Positions 17,072 to 25,617 of a stretch of DNA of 64,000 nucleotides are shown piece after piece. The stretch is taken from the NCBI RefSeq assembly GCF_036116635.1, contig NZ_CP107995.1:248001-312000 (forward strand), in the 5' to 3' direction. The notes beneath the pieces are model-generated. The model made no database searches. It was not told where the DNA came from and saw only the letters and a program-made list of their open reading frames with translations. The stretch's first letter is position 1. Each line of letters starts with the position of its first letter. Position numbers and translations under genes: made by a program. The DNA comes from Amycolatopsis sp. NBC_00345. Lineage in GTDB: Bacteria > Actinomycetota > Actinomycetes > Mycobacteriales > Pseudonocardiaceae.

Positions 17072-18100
17072 TTACTGGGCGAGCAGTGTGCCGAGCGCCA
17101 GCAAGTGCTCGGTCGCGCCGCCGCCGGTGAACTCCAGCCGCTTCGCCGCGGCGAAGTAGCGGTGCACGGGGTGCTCGACGTCGATGCCGACGCCGCCGTG
17201 GAGGTGGACGGCGGTGTGCGCGACGCGGTGGCCGGCCTCGCTGGCCCAGTACTTCGCGGTGGCCAGCTCGGCGTCCGCGGGCAGCCCTTCCGAGAGCCGC
17301 CACGCTGCTTGCCACAGGGTGAGCCGCACGGCCTCGACGTCGAGGTACGCGTCGGCCAGCCGTTGGCGGACGGCCTGGAACCCGCCGAGCACGTGGCCGA
17401 ACTGCTCGCGCTCGCGGGTGTAGGCCGCCGTCAGTTCCAGCGCGCGCTCCACGACGCCGAGCTGTTGCGCGCAGAGCCCGACGGTTCCGCGCCGTCGCAG
17501 CCAGTCCGCGATGTCGCCGAGTGGCACGCCGGGCGCGTCGGTCAGCTCCACCAGGCCCGCGTCCGCGTGGTCGATAGTCCGCTGCGGTGCGATCGAAACG
17601 CCAGGCGCGTCCTTCTCGACGATGTACACGCCGCCGGACGCTTCGACGAGCAGCGCGTCCGCGAAGGCCGCGTACGGAACCGCTGTCTGCGTACCGCTAA
17701 GGCGTTCGCCGGACGCAGTGAAACCGCCGCCGAGCGCGACCGCCAGCACGGCGGCGCCGCGGACCACCGGCACCAGCCAGCGTTCGACCTGGTCCGGCGG
17801 GCCGAACTCGGCGAGCGCGGACGCCGCCTGGACCACCGACGCGAGGTACGGCACCGGTGCGACGGCGCGGCCCACCTCCGTCAGCACCGAGCACTGTTCC
17901 AGCAGCCCGAAGCCGCCTCCGCCGACGGCCGACGGCAGTGCCGCGTCGAGCACGCCCGCCTTCGCCAGCACTGTCCACAGTGAAGCGTCGAAGCCGCCGG
18001 AGCCGTGTGCTCCCAGTGATTCCGGCGTCACGTGGTCGCCGAGGATCCGCCGGGTGAGCGCGGCCAGGTCTTGCTGCGCCTCCGTGGGGGAGAAGTCCAT
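17072..18100 (-). CDS. fadE27: Acyl-CoA dehydrogenase, FadE27/ChsE5-like subunit
   Basis: A 342-residue acyl-CoA dehydrogenase that lacks the usual C-terminal GGGTNEVQR motif (it reads FTGGGATEHLLALG), as expected for the non-catalytic partner in the alpha2beta2 enzymes of actinobacterial steroid catabolism. In mycobacteria the FadE26-FadE27 (ChsE4-ChsE5) complex oxidises the sterol side chain at the CoA-thioester stage. The ATG at 18100 has AGGAGG five bases upstream; a TTG at 18103 is in frame. It follows fadE26 by nine bases, and its ribosome-binding site lies across the fadE26 stop, so they form one unit. Confidence 0.88.
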   Translation of the reverse strand: MDFSPTEAQQDLAALTRRILGDHVTPESLGAHGSGGFDASLWTVLAKAGVLDAALPSAVGGGGFGLLEQCSVLTEVGRAVAPVPYLASVVQAASALAEFGPPDQVERWLVPVVRGAAVLAVALGGGFTASGERLSGTQTAVPYAAFADALLVEASGGVYIVEKDAPGVSIAPQRTIDHADAGLVELTDAPGVPLGDIADWLRRRGTVGLCAQQLGVVERALELTAAYTREREQFGHVLGGFQAVRQRLADAYLDVEAVRLTLWQAAWRLSEGLPADAELATAKYWASEAGHRVAHTAVHLHGGVGIDVEHPVHRYFAAAKRLEFTGGGATEHLLALGTLLAQ

Positions 18101-18109
18101 CAAGGCCTC

Positions 18110-19291
18110 CTAACGGGTCACGGGCTGGCCGAGCGCGGCCGCCGCGACGATGTCGCGCTGCACCTCGTTCGTGCCGCCGCCGAAGGTGAGGATCAGAGCG
18201 GAGCGGTGGAGTCGCTCGATGCGGCCGGCGAGCAGCGCGCCGGGCGAGCCCTCGCGGACGACGGCGCCCGCGCCGAGCACTTCCATCAGCAGCCGGTAGC
18301 CCTCGATCGCGAACTCGGTGCCGAACACCTTCGTCGCCGACGCCTCGGCCGGCCCCAGCTCCTTCGCGGCGGCGGCCCAGGCGATCTGCCAGTTGCGCAG
18401 CTTCAGGTACTCGGCGTGGGCGTGCACCCGCGCCAGGTGCAGCCGCACCCATTCCGACTCCAGCAACGGGCGGCCGTCGGCGGAGACGGCGGACCGGGCC
18501 CACGCCAGCACGTCGTGCAGCGCGGCGCGGATGGGCGCGGCCGAGGTCAGGGCGACGCGCTCGTGGTTGAGCTGGTTGGTGATCAGCGGCCAGCCGGCGT
18601 TCTCGTCGGCGACCCGCGAGGTGACGGGCACGCGCACGCCGTCGTAGTAGGTCGCGCTCGTGCCGGGGCCGGCGACGGTGTGCACCTTCGTCCAGGAGAA
18701 GCCGGGCGCGGACGTCGGCACGATCAGCATCGACAGGCCCTTGTGCTTGCGCGTGTCCGGGTCCGTGCGCACGGCGAGCCAGACGTAGTCGGCGTACTCG
18801 ATCAGGCTGGTCCACATCTTCTGCCCGGTGACCACGTACTCGTCGCCGTCGCGTTCGGCGCGCGTGCGCAGCGACGCGAGGTCCGTGCCCGCCTCCGGCT
18901 CGGAGTAGCCGATCGAGAAGTGCAGCTCCCCGGCGGCGATCTTCGGCAGGTAGAACGCCTTCTGGTCCGGGGTGCCGAACCGCATGATCGTGGGGCCGAT
19001 CGTGTTCACCGTCAGGAACGGCACGGGCACCCCCGCGACGGCCGCTTCGTCGGTGAACACCAGCTGTTCGAGCATGGGCCGGTCCTGGCCGCCGTACTCG
19101 CGCGGCCAGCCGAGCGCGAGCCAGCCGTCCTTGCCCAACCGGCGGACAATCTCCTTGTACGCCAGGCCATCCCCGTACTCGCCGCCGCCGGCGGACAGGC
19201 TCTCGCGGCGCGCCGGCGTCATCAGCTCCGCGAAGTACTCGCGCAGCTCGCCGGCCAGCGCCCGCTGGGCTTCGGTGTGGTCGATCCGCAT
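18110..19291 (-). CDS. fadE26: Acyl-CoA dehydrogenase, FadE26/ChsE4-like subunit
   Basis: A 393-residue acyl-CoA dehydrogenase with the complete family pattern: N-terminal helical domain, the FAD-binding beta domain (YSEPEAGTDLASLRTRAERD and VTGQKMWTSLIEYADY), and the C-terminal motif FGGGTNEVQRDIVA. It is expected to be the catalytic and FAD-binding half of the heteromer with the next gene, acting on cholesterol side-chain acyl-CoAs. GGAGGTGAG precedes the ATG. It is divergent from fdxD across a perfect KstR-type operator. The order fadE27-fadE26-fdxD-SDR-yrbE4-mce4 matches the mycobacterial mce4 neighbourhood, except that fadD17 is not present next to fadE27. Confidence 0.92.
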   Translation of the reverse strand: MRIDHTEAQRALAGELREYFAELMTPARRESLSAGGGEYGDGLAYKEIVRRLGKDGWLALGWPREYGGQDRPMLEQLVFTDEAAVAGVPVPFLTVNTIGPTIMRFGTPDQKAFYLPKIAAGELHFSIGYSEPEAGTDLASLRTRAERDGDEYVVTGQKMWTSLIEYADYVWLAVRTDPDTRKHKGLSMLIVPTSAPGFSWTKVHTVAGPGTSATYYDGVRVPVTSRVADENAGWPLITNQLNHERVALTSAAPIRAALHDVLAWARSAVSADGRPLLESEWVRLHLARVHAHAEYLKLRNWQIAWAAAAKELGPAEASATKVFGTEFAIEGYRLLMEVLGAGAVVREGSPGALLAGRIERLHRSALILTFGGGTNEVQRDIVAAAALGQPVTR

Positions 19292-19349
19292 GTCTCACCT
19301 CCGGGCCGCCGCGGGAGCCGTGGTGTGGTGCCGGTCCCCGGCGGTAGGC

Positions 19350-19363
19350 TAGAACCTGTTCTA
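19350..19363. promoter_or_regulatory. KstR-type operator in the fadE26-fdxD divergent promoter
   Basis: TAGAACCTGTTCTA is a full match to the KstR consensus TNNAACNNGTTNNA, inside a larger palindrome with CTAG ends (19349-19364). TANNNT-type -10 candidates for both directions (TAGGCT at 19345 rightward, TAGCCT leftward) touch or overlap it. A repressor bound here would block both promoters until a sterol-derived CoA ligand releases it. Confidence 0.85.
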
Positions 19364-19394
19364 GTTGTATCAGGTGTGGCGATCAGGAGGAAGC

Positions 19395-19586
19395 ATGGAG
19401 GTCGGCGTCGACCGCTCGCTGTGCGAGGCGAACGCGGTCTGCATCGGGTTCGCGCCGGAGGTCTTCGACCTCGACGACGACGAGGAGCTGGTCATCGCCA
19501 CTGGCGCGGTGCCCGAAAGTCAAGTAGAACGTGTTTCGCAAGCGGTGACCGGTTGCCCGAAGAATGCCCTGTTCGTGGCCCGTTGA
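19395..19586 (+). CDS. fdxD: 3Fe-4S ferredoxin, FdxD-like
   Basis: A 63-residue ferredoxin. Cysteines C10, C16 and C54 (the last followed by Pro, GCPKNAL) fit the single-cluster 3Fe-4S type common in actinobacteria, in which the fourth ligand is replaced; the sequence is otherwise acidic. It probably carries electrons in steroid oxidation, for example to a P450 or for the acyl-CoA dehydrogenases. The ATG at 19395 has AGGAGG upstream. It is the first gene rightward of the KstR-type operator and keeps the same place beside fadE26 as in mycobacteria. Confidence 0.9.
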   Translation: MEVGVDRSLCEANAVCIGFAPEVFDLDDDEELVIATGAVPESQVERVSQAVTGCPKNALFVAR

Positions 19587-19604
19587 TCGGGCCTTGCTAG
19601 AAAC

Positions 19605-19618
19605 GAGAACAGATTCTA
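19605..19618. promoter_or_regulatory. Imperfect KstR-type operator upstream of hsd4A
   Basis: GAGAACAGATTCTA keeps the AGAAC and TTCTA arms of the site at 19350 but has ATT where the consensus has GTT and lacks the leading T. Outer CTAGAA and TTCTAG arms (19597-19619) flank it. It lies between the fdxD stop and the next start, so the operon may have a second, weaker control point. Confidence 0.55.
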
Positions 19619-19659
19619 GTCTGGGTCCCATCAAGCAGGCTTCGACGAGGAGGCTCGCG

Positions 19660-19719
19660 GTGAGAGTAGCCGTGGTGGACGCGATCGGTGACGTCAGTCG
19701 GGTGGTGACGGTCAATTGA
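19660..19719 (+). CDS. 19-residue small ORF coupled to hsd4A
   Basis: A GTG at 19660 lies six bases after a perfect AGGAGG (19648-19653) and opens a 19-codon frame, rich in Val and Asp, whose stop overlaps the TTG start of hsd4A by four bases (TTGA). The hsd4A start itself has no good ribosome-binding site. The most economical reading is a coupling peptide that brings ribosomes to the TTG; the peptide may have no function of its own. No homology is recognised. Confidence 0.5.
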   Translation: MRVAVVDAIGDVSRVVTVN

Positions 19720-20597
19720 GCCTCGACACACGCGTGGCCATCGTTACGGGCGCCGGCGCGGGACTCGGCCGGGCGGAGGCACTGGCGCTGGCCCGTGAAG
19801 GCGCGGCCGTGGTGGTCAACGACGTCAGCGGCGCCGAAGCCGTCGTCGACGAGATCGAGGCCGGCGGTGGGAAGGCGCTCGCGGTGGCGGGCGACGTCTC
19901 CGAGTCCGCGACCGCCGACGCGCTGCTGGCCGCCGCCGTGGACCACTTCGGCAGCCTCGACATCCTGGTCAACAACGCGGGTGTGCTGCGCGACCGGATG
20001 CTCTTCTCGATGGCCGACGAGGAGTGGGACAAGGTCATCTCCGTGCACCTGCGCGGTCACTTTCTGTTGTCCCGGCACGCCGCGCGGTACTGGCGCGACA
20101 AGTCCAAGGCCGACGGGGGACCGGTTTACGGGCGGCTGGTGAACACCGCCTCGGAGGCGTTCCTCATCGGCTCGCCCGGCCAGCCCAACTACGCCGCCGC
20201 GAAGGCCGGGATCGCCGCGCTCACCGTCTCGGCCGCGCGCGGGCTCGCGAAGTACGGCGTGTGCGCGAACGCGATCTGCCCCCGTGCGCGCACGGCGATG
20301 ACGGCCGACGTCTTCGGCGACGCGCCGGGGGAGGGTGTCGACCCGTTGTCGGTCGAGCACGTCGCGCCGTTCGTCGCGTTTCTCGCTTCGCCGGCGGCGG
20401 AGAAGGTGAACGGCCAGGTGTTCGTGGTGCACGGCGGCATGGTCGCGCTGCTGCGCCCGCCTTCGGTCGAGCAGCGGTTCGACACCGTGAACGGGGTCTG
20501 GACCACCGGCGAGCTGGCGGACAGCGTCGGCGCCCACTTCGCCGAGCGTGACCCGGAACGGATGTTCGCCGCCACGGAAATCCTCGCCCTGCCCTGA
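19716..20597 (+). CDS. hsd4A: SDR-family hydroxyacyl-CoA/steroid dehydrogenase, Hsd4A-like
   Basis: A 293-residue short-chain dehydrogenase with the cofactor motif TGAGAGLG, NNAG (ILVNNAGVLRDRM) and a YxxxK pair in NYAAAKAG. It resembles the dehydrogenase half of peroxisomal multifunctional enzyme and mycobacterial Rv3502c (Hsd4A), which acts on 17-beta-hydroxysteroids or side-chain 3-hydroxyacyl-CoAs. Its place between fdxD and yrbE4A is the same as in the mycobacterial locus. Translation starts at TTG (19716), overlapping the end of a 19-codon ORF that has a strong ribosome-binding site. The substrate is inferred from context. Confidence 0.85.
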   Translation: MSLDTRVAIVTGAGAGLGRAEALALAREGAAVVVNDVSGAEAVVDEIEAGGGKALAVAGDVSESATADALLAAAVDHFGSLDILVNNAGVLRDRMLFSMADEEWDKVISVHLRGHFLLSRHAARYWRDKSKADGGPVYGRLVNTASEAFLIGSPGQPNYAAAKAGIAALTVSAARGLAKYGVCANAICPRARTAMTADVFGDAPGEGVDPLSVEHVAPFVAFLASPAAEKVNGQVFVVHGGMVALLRPPSVEQRFDTVNGVWTTGELADSVGAHFAERDPERMFAATEILALP

Positions 20598-20665
20598 GAA
20601 GCGCACTGCCGTGAGAACCGACGTGAAGACCGTACTCGACTGCAACTCGACGAGGAGTTGATCTG

Positions 20666-21424
20666 ATGGGCCGGCTCGAAGGCAAGGTCGCGCTGGTCAC
20701 GGGCGGCGCGCGGGGCCAGGGCGAGGCGGCCGTCCGCGCGTTCGTGGCCGAGGGCGCGCGCGTACTGGTCGCCGACCTGCTCGACGACGAGGGCGAGAAG
20801 CTCGCCGCCGACCTCGGTGACGCCGCCGTGTTCCAGCACCTCGACGTCGGCGACGAGGACGGCTGGGTGACGGCCGTCGCGCGCGTCCAGGCCGAGTTCG
20901 GGCCGCCGACGGTGCTGGTCAACAACGCCGGTGTACTGCACTTTTCCGAGCTGGCGCGCACCACGCTGGCCGATTACGAGCGCGTGATCCGGATAAACCA
21001 GATCGGGGCGTTTCTCGGCATGCGCTCGGTCGTTGAACCCATGACCGGGGCCGGTGGCGGCTCCATCGTGAATGTGTCCTCTGTGGAGGGTCTGGCCGGA
21101 ATGCCGTTCCTCGTCGCGTACACCGCGAGCAAGTTCGCGATCCGCGGGATGACCAAGGTCGCCGCGCTGGAGCTGGGCGCGCGCGGCATCCGGGTGAACT
21201 CCGTCCACCCCGGCATGATCGACACGAAGATGGTCTCCGAAGCGGCCGGCACGGATGTCGACGTGTCGTGGGTCGGCAAGAAGGTCGCGCTCGGCCGGGT
21301 CGGCCGGCCGGACGAGATCGCGAAGCTGCTCGTGTTCCTCGCGAGCGACGAAAGCTCCTATTCCACGGGCAGCGAGTTCGTGGCCGACGGCGGGGCCACC
21401 GCCACACACGCGTTGAAGGTCTGA
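20666..21424 (+). CDS. SDR-family steroid dehydrogenase (3-alpha/20-beta-HSD-like)
   Basis: A 252-residue classical SDR with GGARGQG (cofactor), NNAGV, the active-site serine in NVSSVEGLAG and YTASK. The C-terminal DESSYSTGSEFVADGG is typical of the family. It resembles mycobacterial FabG3 (Rv2002), a 3-alpha/20-beta-hydroxysteroid dehydrogenase, and is likely to reduce or oxidise a ring or side-chain hydroxyl during sterol catabolism. The ATG is preceded by GAGGAG. The gene is not part of the minimal mycobacterial mce4 operon, so it is a local addition between hsd4A and yrbE4A. Confidence 0.85.
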   Translation: MGRLEGKVALVTGGARGQGEAAVRAFVAEGARVLVADLLDDEGEKLAADLGDAAVFQHLDVGDEDGWVTAVARVQAEFGPPTVLVNNAGVLHFSELARTTLADYERVIRINQIGAFLGMRSVVEPMTGAGGGSIVNVSSVEGLAGMPFLVAYTASKFAIRGMTKVAALELGARGIRVNSVHPGMIDTKMVSEAAGTDVDVSWVGKKVALGRVGRPDEIAKLLVFLASDESSYSTGSEFVADGGATATHALKV

Positions 21425-21452
21425 GCGGTGGAAGCACGGGCAGGCGGCTGGA

Positions 21453-21464
21453 TGGACTAGTCCA
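21453..21464. promoter_or_regulatory. 12-bp perfect palindrome upstream of yrbE4A
   Basis: TGGACTAGTCCA lies 88 bases before the yrbE4A start in the only sizeable gap of the operon. It resembles GntR/DasR-type operators (TGGTCTAGACCA) with two differences. It could be a regulator site or chance. Confidence 0.35.
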
Positions 21465-21551
21465 GGCGATCGAGACGCAGTAGTGAACACCGCTAACGGA
21501 ACTCGGGCAGCGGCGATGGACAAGACTCGGGGCTGACTACTGGGAGGTGCG

Positions 21552-22343
21552 GTGGGCGAGAGCGGCTCGATCACCCTCCCGGGCACCGCGGCGCTGACCC
21601 AGGTCGGCCGGCTCGCCACGCTGTCCTGGGAGGTGCTGCGGGCGATCTTCCGGCGTCCGTTCCAGTTTCGCGAATGGATCCAGCAGTGCTGGTTCTTCGC
21701 CAGCGTCACGATCCTGCCGACGGCGCTGGTCGCCATCCCGTTCGGGGCCGTGATCGCGCTCCAGCTCGGTTCGCTGACCGCGCAGATCGGCGCGCAGTCG
21801 TTCACCGGCGCGGCCAGCGCGCTCGCCATCGTGCAGCAGGCGAGCCCGCTGATCACGGCGCTGCTGGTGGCCGGCGCGGGCGGGAGCGCGGTCTGTGCCG
21901 ACATCGGCGCGCGCAAGATCCGCGAAGAGATCGACGCGATGGAAGTGCTCGGGGTCAACCCGATCCAGCGCATCGTCGTGCCGCGGGTGCTCGCCGCGAT
22001 CGTGGTGGCGGTGCTGCTCAACGGCCTGGTCAGCGTGGTCGGCGTGCTCGGCGGCTACTTCTTCAACGTGGTGCTGCAGGGCGGCACCCCCGGCGCGTAC
22101 CTGGCCAGCTTCAACGCGCTGGCCCAGGTGCCCGACCTGTGGGTCAGCGAGATCAAGGCGTTCCTCTACGGCTTCGTCGCCGGGGTGGTGGCCGCCTACC
22201 GCGGGCTGAACCCGGCGGGCGGGCCGAAGGGCGTGGGCGACGCGGTGAACCAGGCCGTGGTGATCACGTTCCTGTTGCTGTTCCTCATCAACGTCGTGCT
22301 GACCGCGATCTACCTCAAGATCGTGCCGCCGAAGGCGCTGTAG
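21552..22343 (+). CDS. yrbE4A: MlaE-type permease YrbE4A of the Mce4 importer
   Basis: One of two permease subunits of the Mce4 ABC-type sterol importer. The 263-residue protein has an amphipathic N-terminal helix and about five membrane helices, with the conserved cytoplasmic segment EIDAMEVLGVNPIQRIVVPR that contacts the shared Mce ATPase (MceG, not in this window). Start is GTG with GGGAGG upstream. It abuts yrbE4B with no gap and begins the strictly coupled ten-gene import operon. Confidence 0.95.
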   Translation: MGESGSITLPGTAALTQVGRLATLSWEVLRAIFRRPFQFREWIQQCWFFASVTILPTALVAIPFGAVIALQLGSLTAQIGAQSFTGAASALAIVQQASPLITALLVAGAGGSAVCADIGARKIREEIDAMEVLGVNPIQRIVVPRVLAAIVVAVLLNGLVSVVGVLGGYFFNVVLQGGTPGAYLASFNALAQVPDLWVSEIKAFLYGFVAGVVAAYRGLNPAGGPKGVGDAVNQAVVITFLLLFLINVVLTAIYLKIVPPKAL

Positions 22344-23222
22344 ATGACCGCCGAACCGATCGACGCGACCCCAGCGCCGCCAGCGCCCCCGGTGTCCGAC
22401 CGGACGCTGGAGATCATCGCGCGCCCCGGTGCCAGCCTGGAAGGACTGGGCCGGCAGCTTTCCTTCTACGGCCGCGCGCTCGCCTGGTCCCCGCGCACGA
22501 TCCGCCGCTACGGCCGCGAGACCACCCGGCTGCTGACCGAAGTCTGCTTCGGCACCGGCGGGCTCGCGGTGATCGGCGGGACGCTCGGCGTGATGATCGG
22601 CATGACGCTGTTCACCGGGCTCATCGTCGGCCTGCAGGGCTATTCGGCGCTGAACCAGCTCGGCACCGCCGCGCTCACCGGCTTCATTTCGGCCTACTTC
22701 AACACCCGCGAGGTCGCGCCGCTCTCGGCCGGGCTCGCGCTTTCGGCCACGGTCGGCTGCGGTTTCACCGCGCAGCTCGGCGCGATGCGGATCTCCGAGG
22801 AGATCGACGCGCTCGAGGTGATGGCCGTGCCGAGCCTGCCGTACCTGGTCACCACACGGGTGCTGGCCGGTGTCACTGCGGTGATCCCGTTGTACGCGGT
22901 GGGCCTGCTGTCCTCGTACCTCGCTTCGCGGCAGATCACCATCTGGCTCTACGGCCAGTCCGCCGGCACCTACGACCACTACTTCACGCTGTTCTTGCCG
23001 GCGGAGGACGTGCTCTGGTCGTTCGCCAAGGTGATCGTGTTCAGCGTGCTGGTGATCCTGTCCCATTGCTATTACGGCTACACCGCGGAGGGCGGCCCCG
23101 CGGGGGTCGGCGTCGCGGTGGGCCGCGCGGTGCGGACGTCGATCGTGCTGATCTCGGTGCTCGACTTCTTCCTCAGCCTGGCGATCTGGGGCGCCAACAC
23201 CACGGTGAGGATCTCCGGATGA
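22344..23222 (+). CDS. yrbE4B: MlaE-type permease YrbE4B of the Mce4 importer
   Basis: The second permease subunit, 292 residues. A Pro/Ala-rich N-terminal tail is followed by the interface helix and five membrane helices. The coupling segment RISEEIDALEVMAVPSLPYL corresponds to that in YrbE4A. Both permeases are expected to form the inner-membrane pore through which cholesterol or other sterols delivered by the Mce4 proteins enter. It starts at the base after the yrbE4A stop and overlaps mce4A by ATGA. Confidence 0.95.
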   Translation: MTAEPIDATPAPPAPPVSDRTLEIIARPGASLEGLGRQLSFYGRALAWSPRTIRRYGRETTRLLTEVCFGTGGLAVIGGTLGVMIGMTLFTGLIVGLQGYSALNQLGTAALTGFISAYFNTREVAPLSAGLALSATVGCGFTAQLGAMRISEEIDALEVMAVPSLPYLVTTRVLAGVTAVIPLYAVGLLSSYLASRQITIWLYGQSAGTYDHYFTLFLPAEDVLWSFAKVIVFSVLVILSHCYYGYTAEGGPAGVGVAVGRAVRTSIVLISVLDFFLSLAIWGANTTVRISG

Positions 23223-24583
23223 GCACGCGGCGCGCGGTGGTGAAACGCCTCAAGCACCAGTTGCTGGGGCTGATCTTCCTTGTGGTCGCGGCGCTGTTCT
23301 TCGCCACCACGATCGCGCTCTACCAGAAGGTGTTCACCCCGGTCACGCTGGTGAAGCTGGAAACCGACCACGTCGGCAGCCAGCTGCGCACGGGCGGCGA
23401 CGTGAAGGTGCGCGGGCTGCTCGTCGGCGAGATCCGTTCGGTGCAGTCGAAAGGTGACCACGCGGAGCTGGAACTGGCGCTGCAGCCGGACAAGATCGAC
23501 GTGATCCCGGCCAACGTCTCGGCGCGGCTGCTGCCGAAGACGCTGTTCGGCGAGCGCTACGTCGCGCTCCAGCTGCCGGACAAGCCGGGCCCGCACATCG
23601 CAGCGGGCGACGTGATCCCGCAGGACCGCAGCAGCACCGCGATCGAGATGGAGCAGGTGCTCGACGACGTCATGCCGCTGCTGCAGGCGGTACAGCCGGA
23701 GAAGCTGGCGAGCACGCTCACCGCCGTGTCGACCGCGCTGGACGGCCGGGGCAAGGAACTCGGGCAGACGCTCACGCAGGTCTCGGACTACCTCGGCAAG
23801 CTCAACCCCTCGCTGCCCGACCTCAAGGCCGACATCACCGGGCTGGCGAACGTCTCGGACATCTACGACAAGGCGGCGCCGGACCTGCTCGACGCGCTGG
23901 CCGACCTGACCACCACGAGCCGCACCGTCGTGGAGAAGCAGCAGGGACTGTCCGATCTGTACGCGACGGTCACGAACGCGTCCGCGGACCTCACCAGCTT
24001 CCTGGAAGTCAACAAGGACAACCTGATCCGGCTCACCACCGCGGTGCAGCCGACGCTCGACGTGCTCGCCGAGTACGCGCCCGAGTACCCGTGCCTGCTC
24101 CGCCAGCTGGCGGAGTCCGTGCCGCGGGCCGAGCTGGCGTTCGGCAAGGGCACGGCGCACCCGGAGGTCAGCCGCGTGACCATCGAGTTCTCGGCCAGCC
24201 GCGGCAAGTACCTGCCCGGCGTGGACGAGCCGAAGTACGACGACAAGCGCGGCCCGCGCTGTTACCCGGAGGTGCCGAAGCCCGGCCACTGGCCGCAGTA
24301 CCCGCCGGACGGCGCGATCCAGGACGGCTCCAGCAAGCCCCCGCCGCCGCACGTGCCCGACGAGACGCTGCCGGGGGAGATCACCTCGGGCGCGATCCCG
24401 TCCGGCAGTGGGGGGTCGGGCGGCGCGCCCGCAGCGCCGTCGGTGGTCGGCTCGACCGACGAGGACAACTTGATCAACCTGCTCGCCTCGCCGGCCCTCG
24501 GCACTTCGCCCGACCAGGTGCCGGGCTGGGCGAGCCTGCTCGTCGGGCCGCTCTACCGCGGGGCGGAGGTGGAGCTGAAATGA
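23219..24583 (+). CDS. mce4A: MCE-domain protein Mce4A
   Basis: A 454-residue substrate-binding component. One N-terminal membrane helix (LLGLIFLVVAALFFATTIAL) anchors it, the MCE domain follows at about residues 38-120 (GGDVKVRGLLVGEIRSV), and a long helical region with heptad-like spacing runs to about residue 290. The C terminus is Pro/Gly/Ser-rich. Six such proteins form the hexameric needle that shuttles sterols across the envelope to the YrbE permeases. The ATG overlaps the yrbE4B stop. Confidence 0.93.
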   Translation: MSTRRAVVKRLKHQLLGLIFLVVAALFFATTIALYQKVFTPVTLVKLETDHVGSQLRTGGDVKVRGLLVGEIRSVQSKGDHAELELALQPDKIDVIPANVSARLLPKTLFGERYVALQLPDKPGPHIAAGDVIPQDRSSTAIEMEQVLDDVMPLLQAVQPEKLASTLTAVSTALDGRGKELGQTLTQVSDYLGKLNPSLPDLKADITGLANVSDIYDKAAPDLLDALADLTTTSRTVVEKQQGLSDLYATVTNASADLTSFLEVNKDNLIRLTTAVQPTLDVLAEYAPEYPCLLRQLAESVPRAELAFGKGTAHPEVSRVTIEFSASRGKYLPGVDEPKYDDKRGPRCYPEVPKPGHWPQYPPDGAIQDGSSKPPPPHVPDETLPGEITSGAIPSGSGGSGGAPAAPSVVGSTDEDNLINLLASPALGTSPDQVPGWASLLVGPLYRGAEVELK

Positions 24584-25617
24584 GGTCGTTCGTCCCCGCG
24601 CTGGTGAAGATCGGCATCTTCGCCGTGGTCACCATCCTGCTCACCGGGATCCTCGCGGCCACCATCGCCAACACCAACTTCGGCACGACGTCGGGCTACG
24701 TCGCGAAGTTCACCGACGCGTCCGGCCTGCAGCCGGGTGACGACGTGCGCATCTCGGGCGTCAAGGTCGGGCAGGTCGGCGAGATCGGCGTTGTCGAAGG
24801 AGACCAGAACCTCGCCGAGGTGCACTTCGCCGTCGACGCCGCGTACAAGCTGCCCGAGCTGGCGACGGCCACGATCAAGTACCGCAACCTCGTCGGCCAG
24901 CGGTACCTCGCGCTTGGCACGGACGTCGGCGGGGGCGGCGCGCTGCCGGACGGCGGGGTCATCCCGACCGAGCGGACGAAGCCCGCGCTCAACCTCACCG
25001 TGCTGTTCAACGGGTTCAAGCCGCTGTTCAAGGCGCTGGACCCGAAGGAGATCAACCAGCTCTCGGCCGAGATCGTCCAGGTCTTCCAGGGCGAGGGCGG
25101 CACGATCACCAGCCTGCTCCAGCACACCGCGTCGATCACCGCCTCGATCGCGGGCAAGGACAAGGTGATCGGCGAGGTGATCGACAACCTCAACCAGGTG
25201 CTCAGCACGGTCAACGCGCGCGGCCCGCAGCTCGGCGACCTGATCGACCAGACCCAGCGGCTGGTCAGCGGGCTGGCCGCGCAACGGCAGCCGATCGGCG
25301 AGGCCGTCGGCGCGCTGGGCGACCTGACCACGGCGACGTCCGGGCTGCTCGCCGACGCGCGGCCGGCGGTCAAGGACGACGTCGCGCAGCTGGGCACGCT
25401 GTCGAAGAACCTCGGCGACTCGGACCAGCTGCTCGACCACCTGCTGCAGGTGCTGCCGGGCAACCTGGAGAAGTTCACCCGGACCCTGAGCTACGGCAGC
25501 TGGTTCAACTACTACCTGTGCGGGATCGAGGGCAAGATCGGCATCTCGTCGCTGGACGTGACGCTGCCGGTCATCCCGATCCCGACGACCGAGCGCGCGG
25601 CGAGGTGTGGCCCGTGA
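24580..25617 (+). CDS. mce4B: MCE-domain protein Mce4B
   Basis: 345 residues: membrane anchor (VKIGIFAVVTILLTGILAAT), MCE domain about residues 38-118 (LQPGDDVRISGVKVGQVGEI), then a helical stretch with repeated Leu/Ile spacing. A short tail holds two cysteines (NYYLCGIEG and the final RCGP) that may be disulfide-bonded, as is common in Mce B and C proteins. Start ATG overlaps mce4A by four bases. Expected to be one of the six subunits of the sterol-binding assembly. Confidence 0.93.
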   Translation: MRSFVPALVKIGIFAVVTILLTGILAATIANTNFGTTSGYVAKFTDASGLQPGDDVRISGVKVGQVGEIGVVEGDQNLAEVHFAVDAAYKLPELATATIKYRNLVGQRYLALGTDVGGGGALPDGGVIPTERTKPALNLTVLFNGFKPLFKALDPKEINQLSAEIVQVFQGEGGTITSLLQHTASITASIAGKDKVIGEVIDNLNQVLSTVNARGPQLGDLIDQTQRLVSGLAAQRQPIGEAVGALGDLTTATSGLLADARPAVKDDVAQLGTLSKNLGDSDQLLDHLLQVLPGNLEKFTRTLSYGSWFNYYLCGIEGKIGISSLDVTLPVIPIPTTERAARCGP

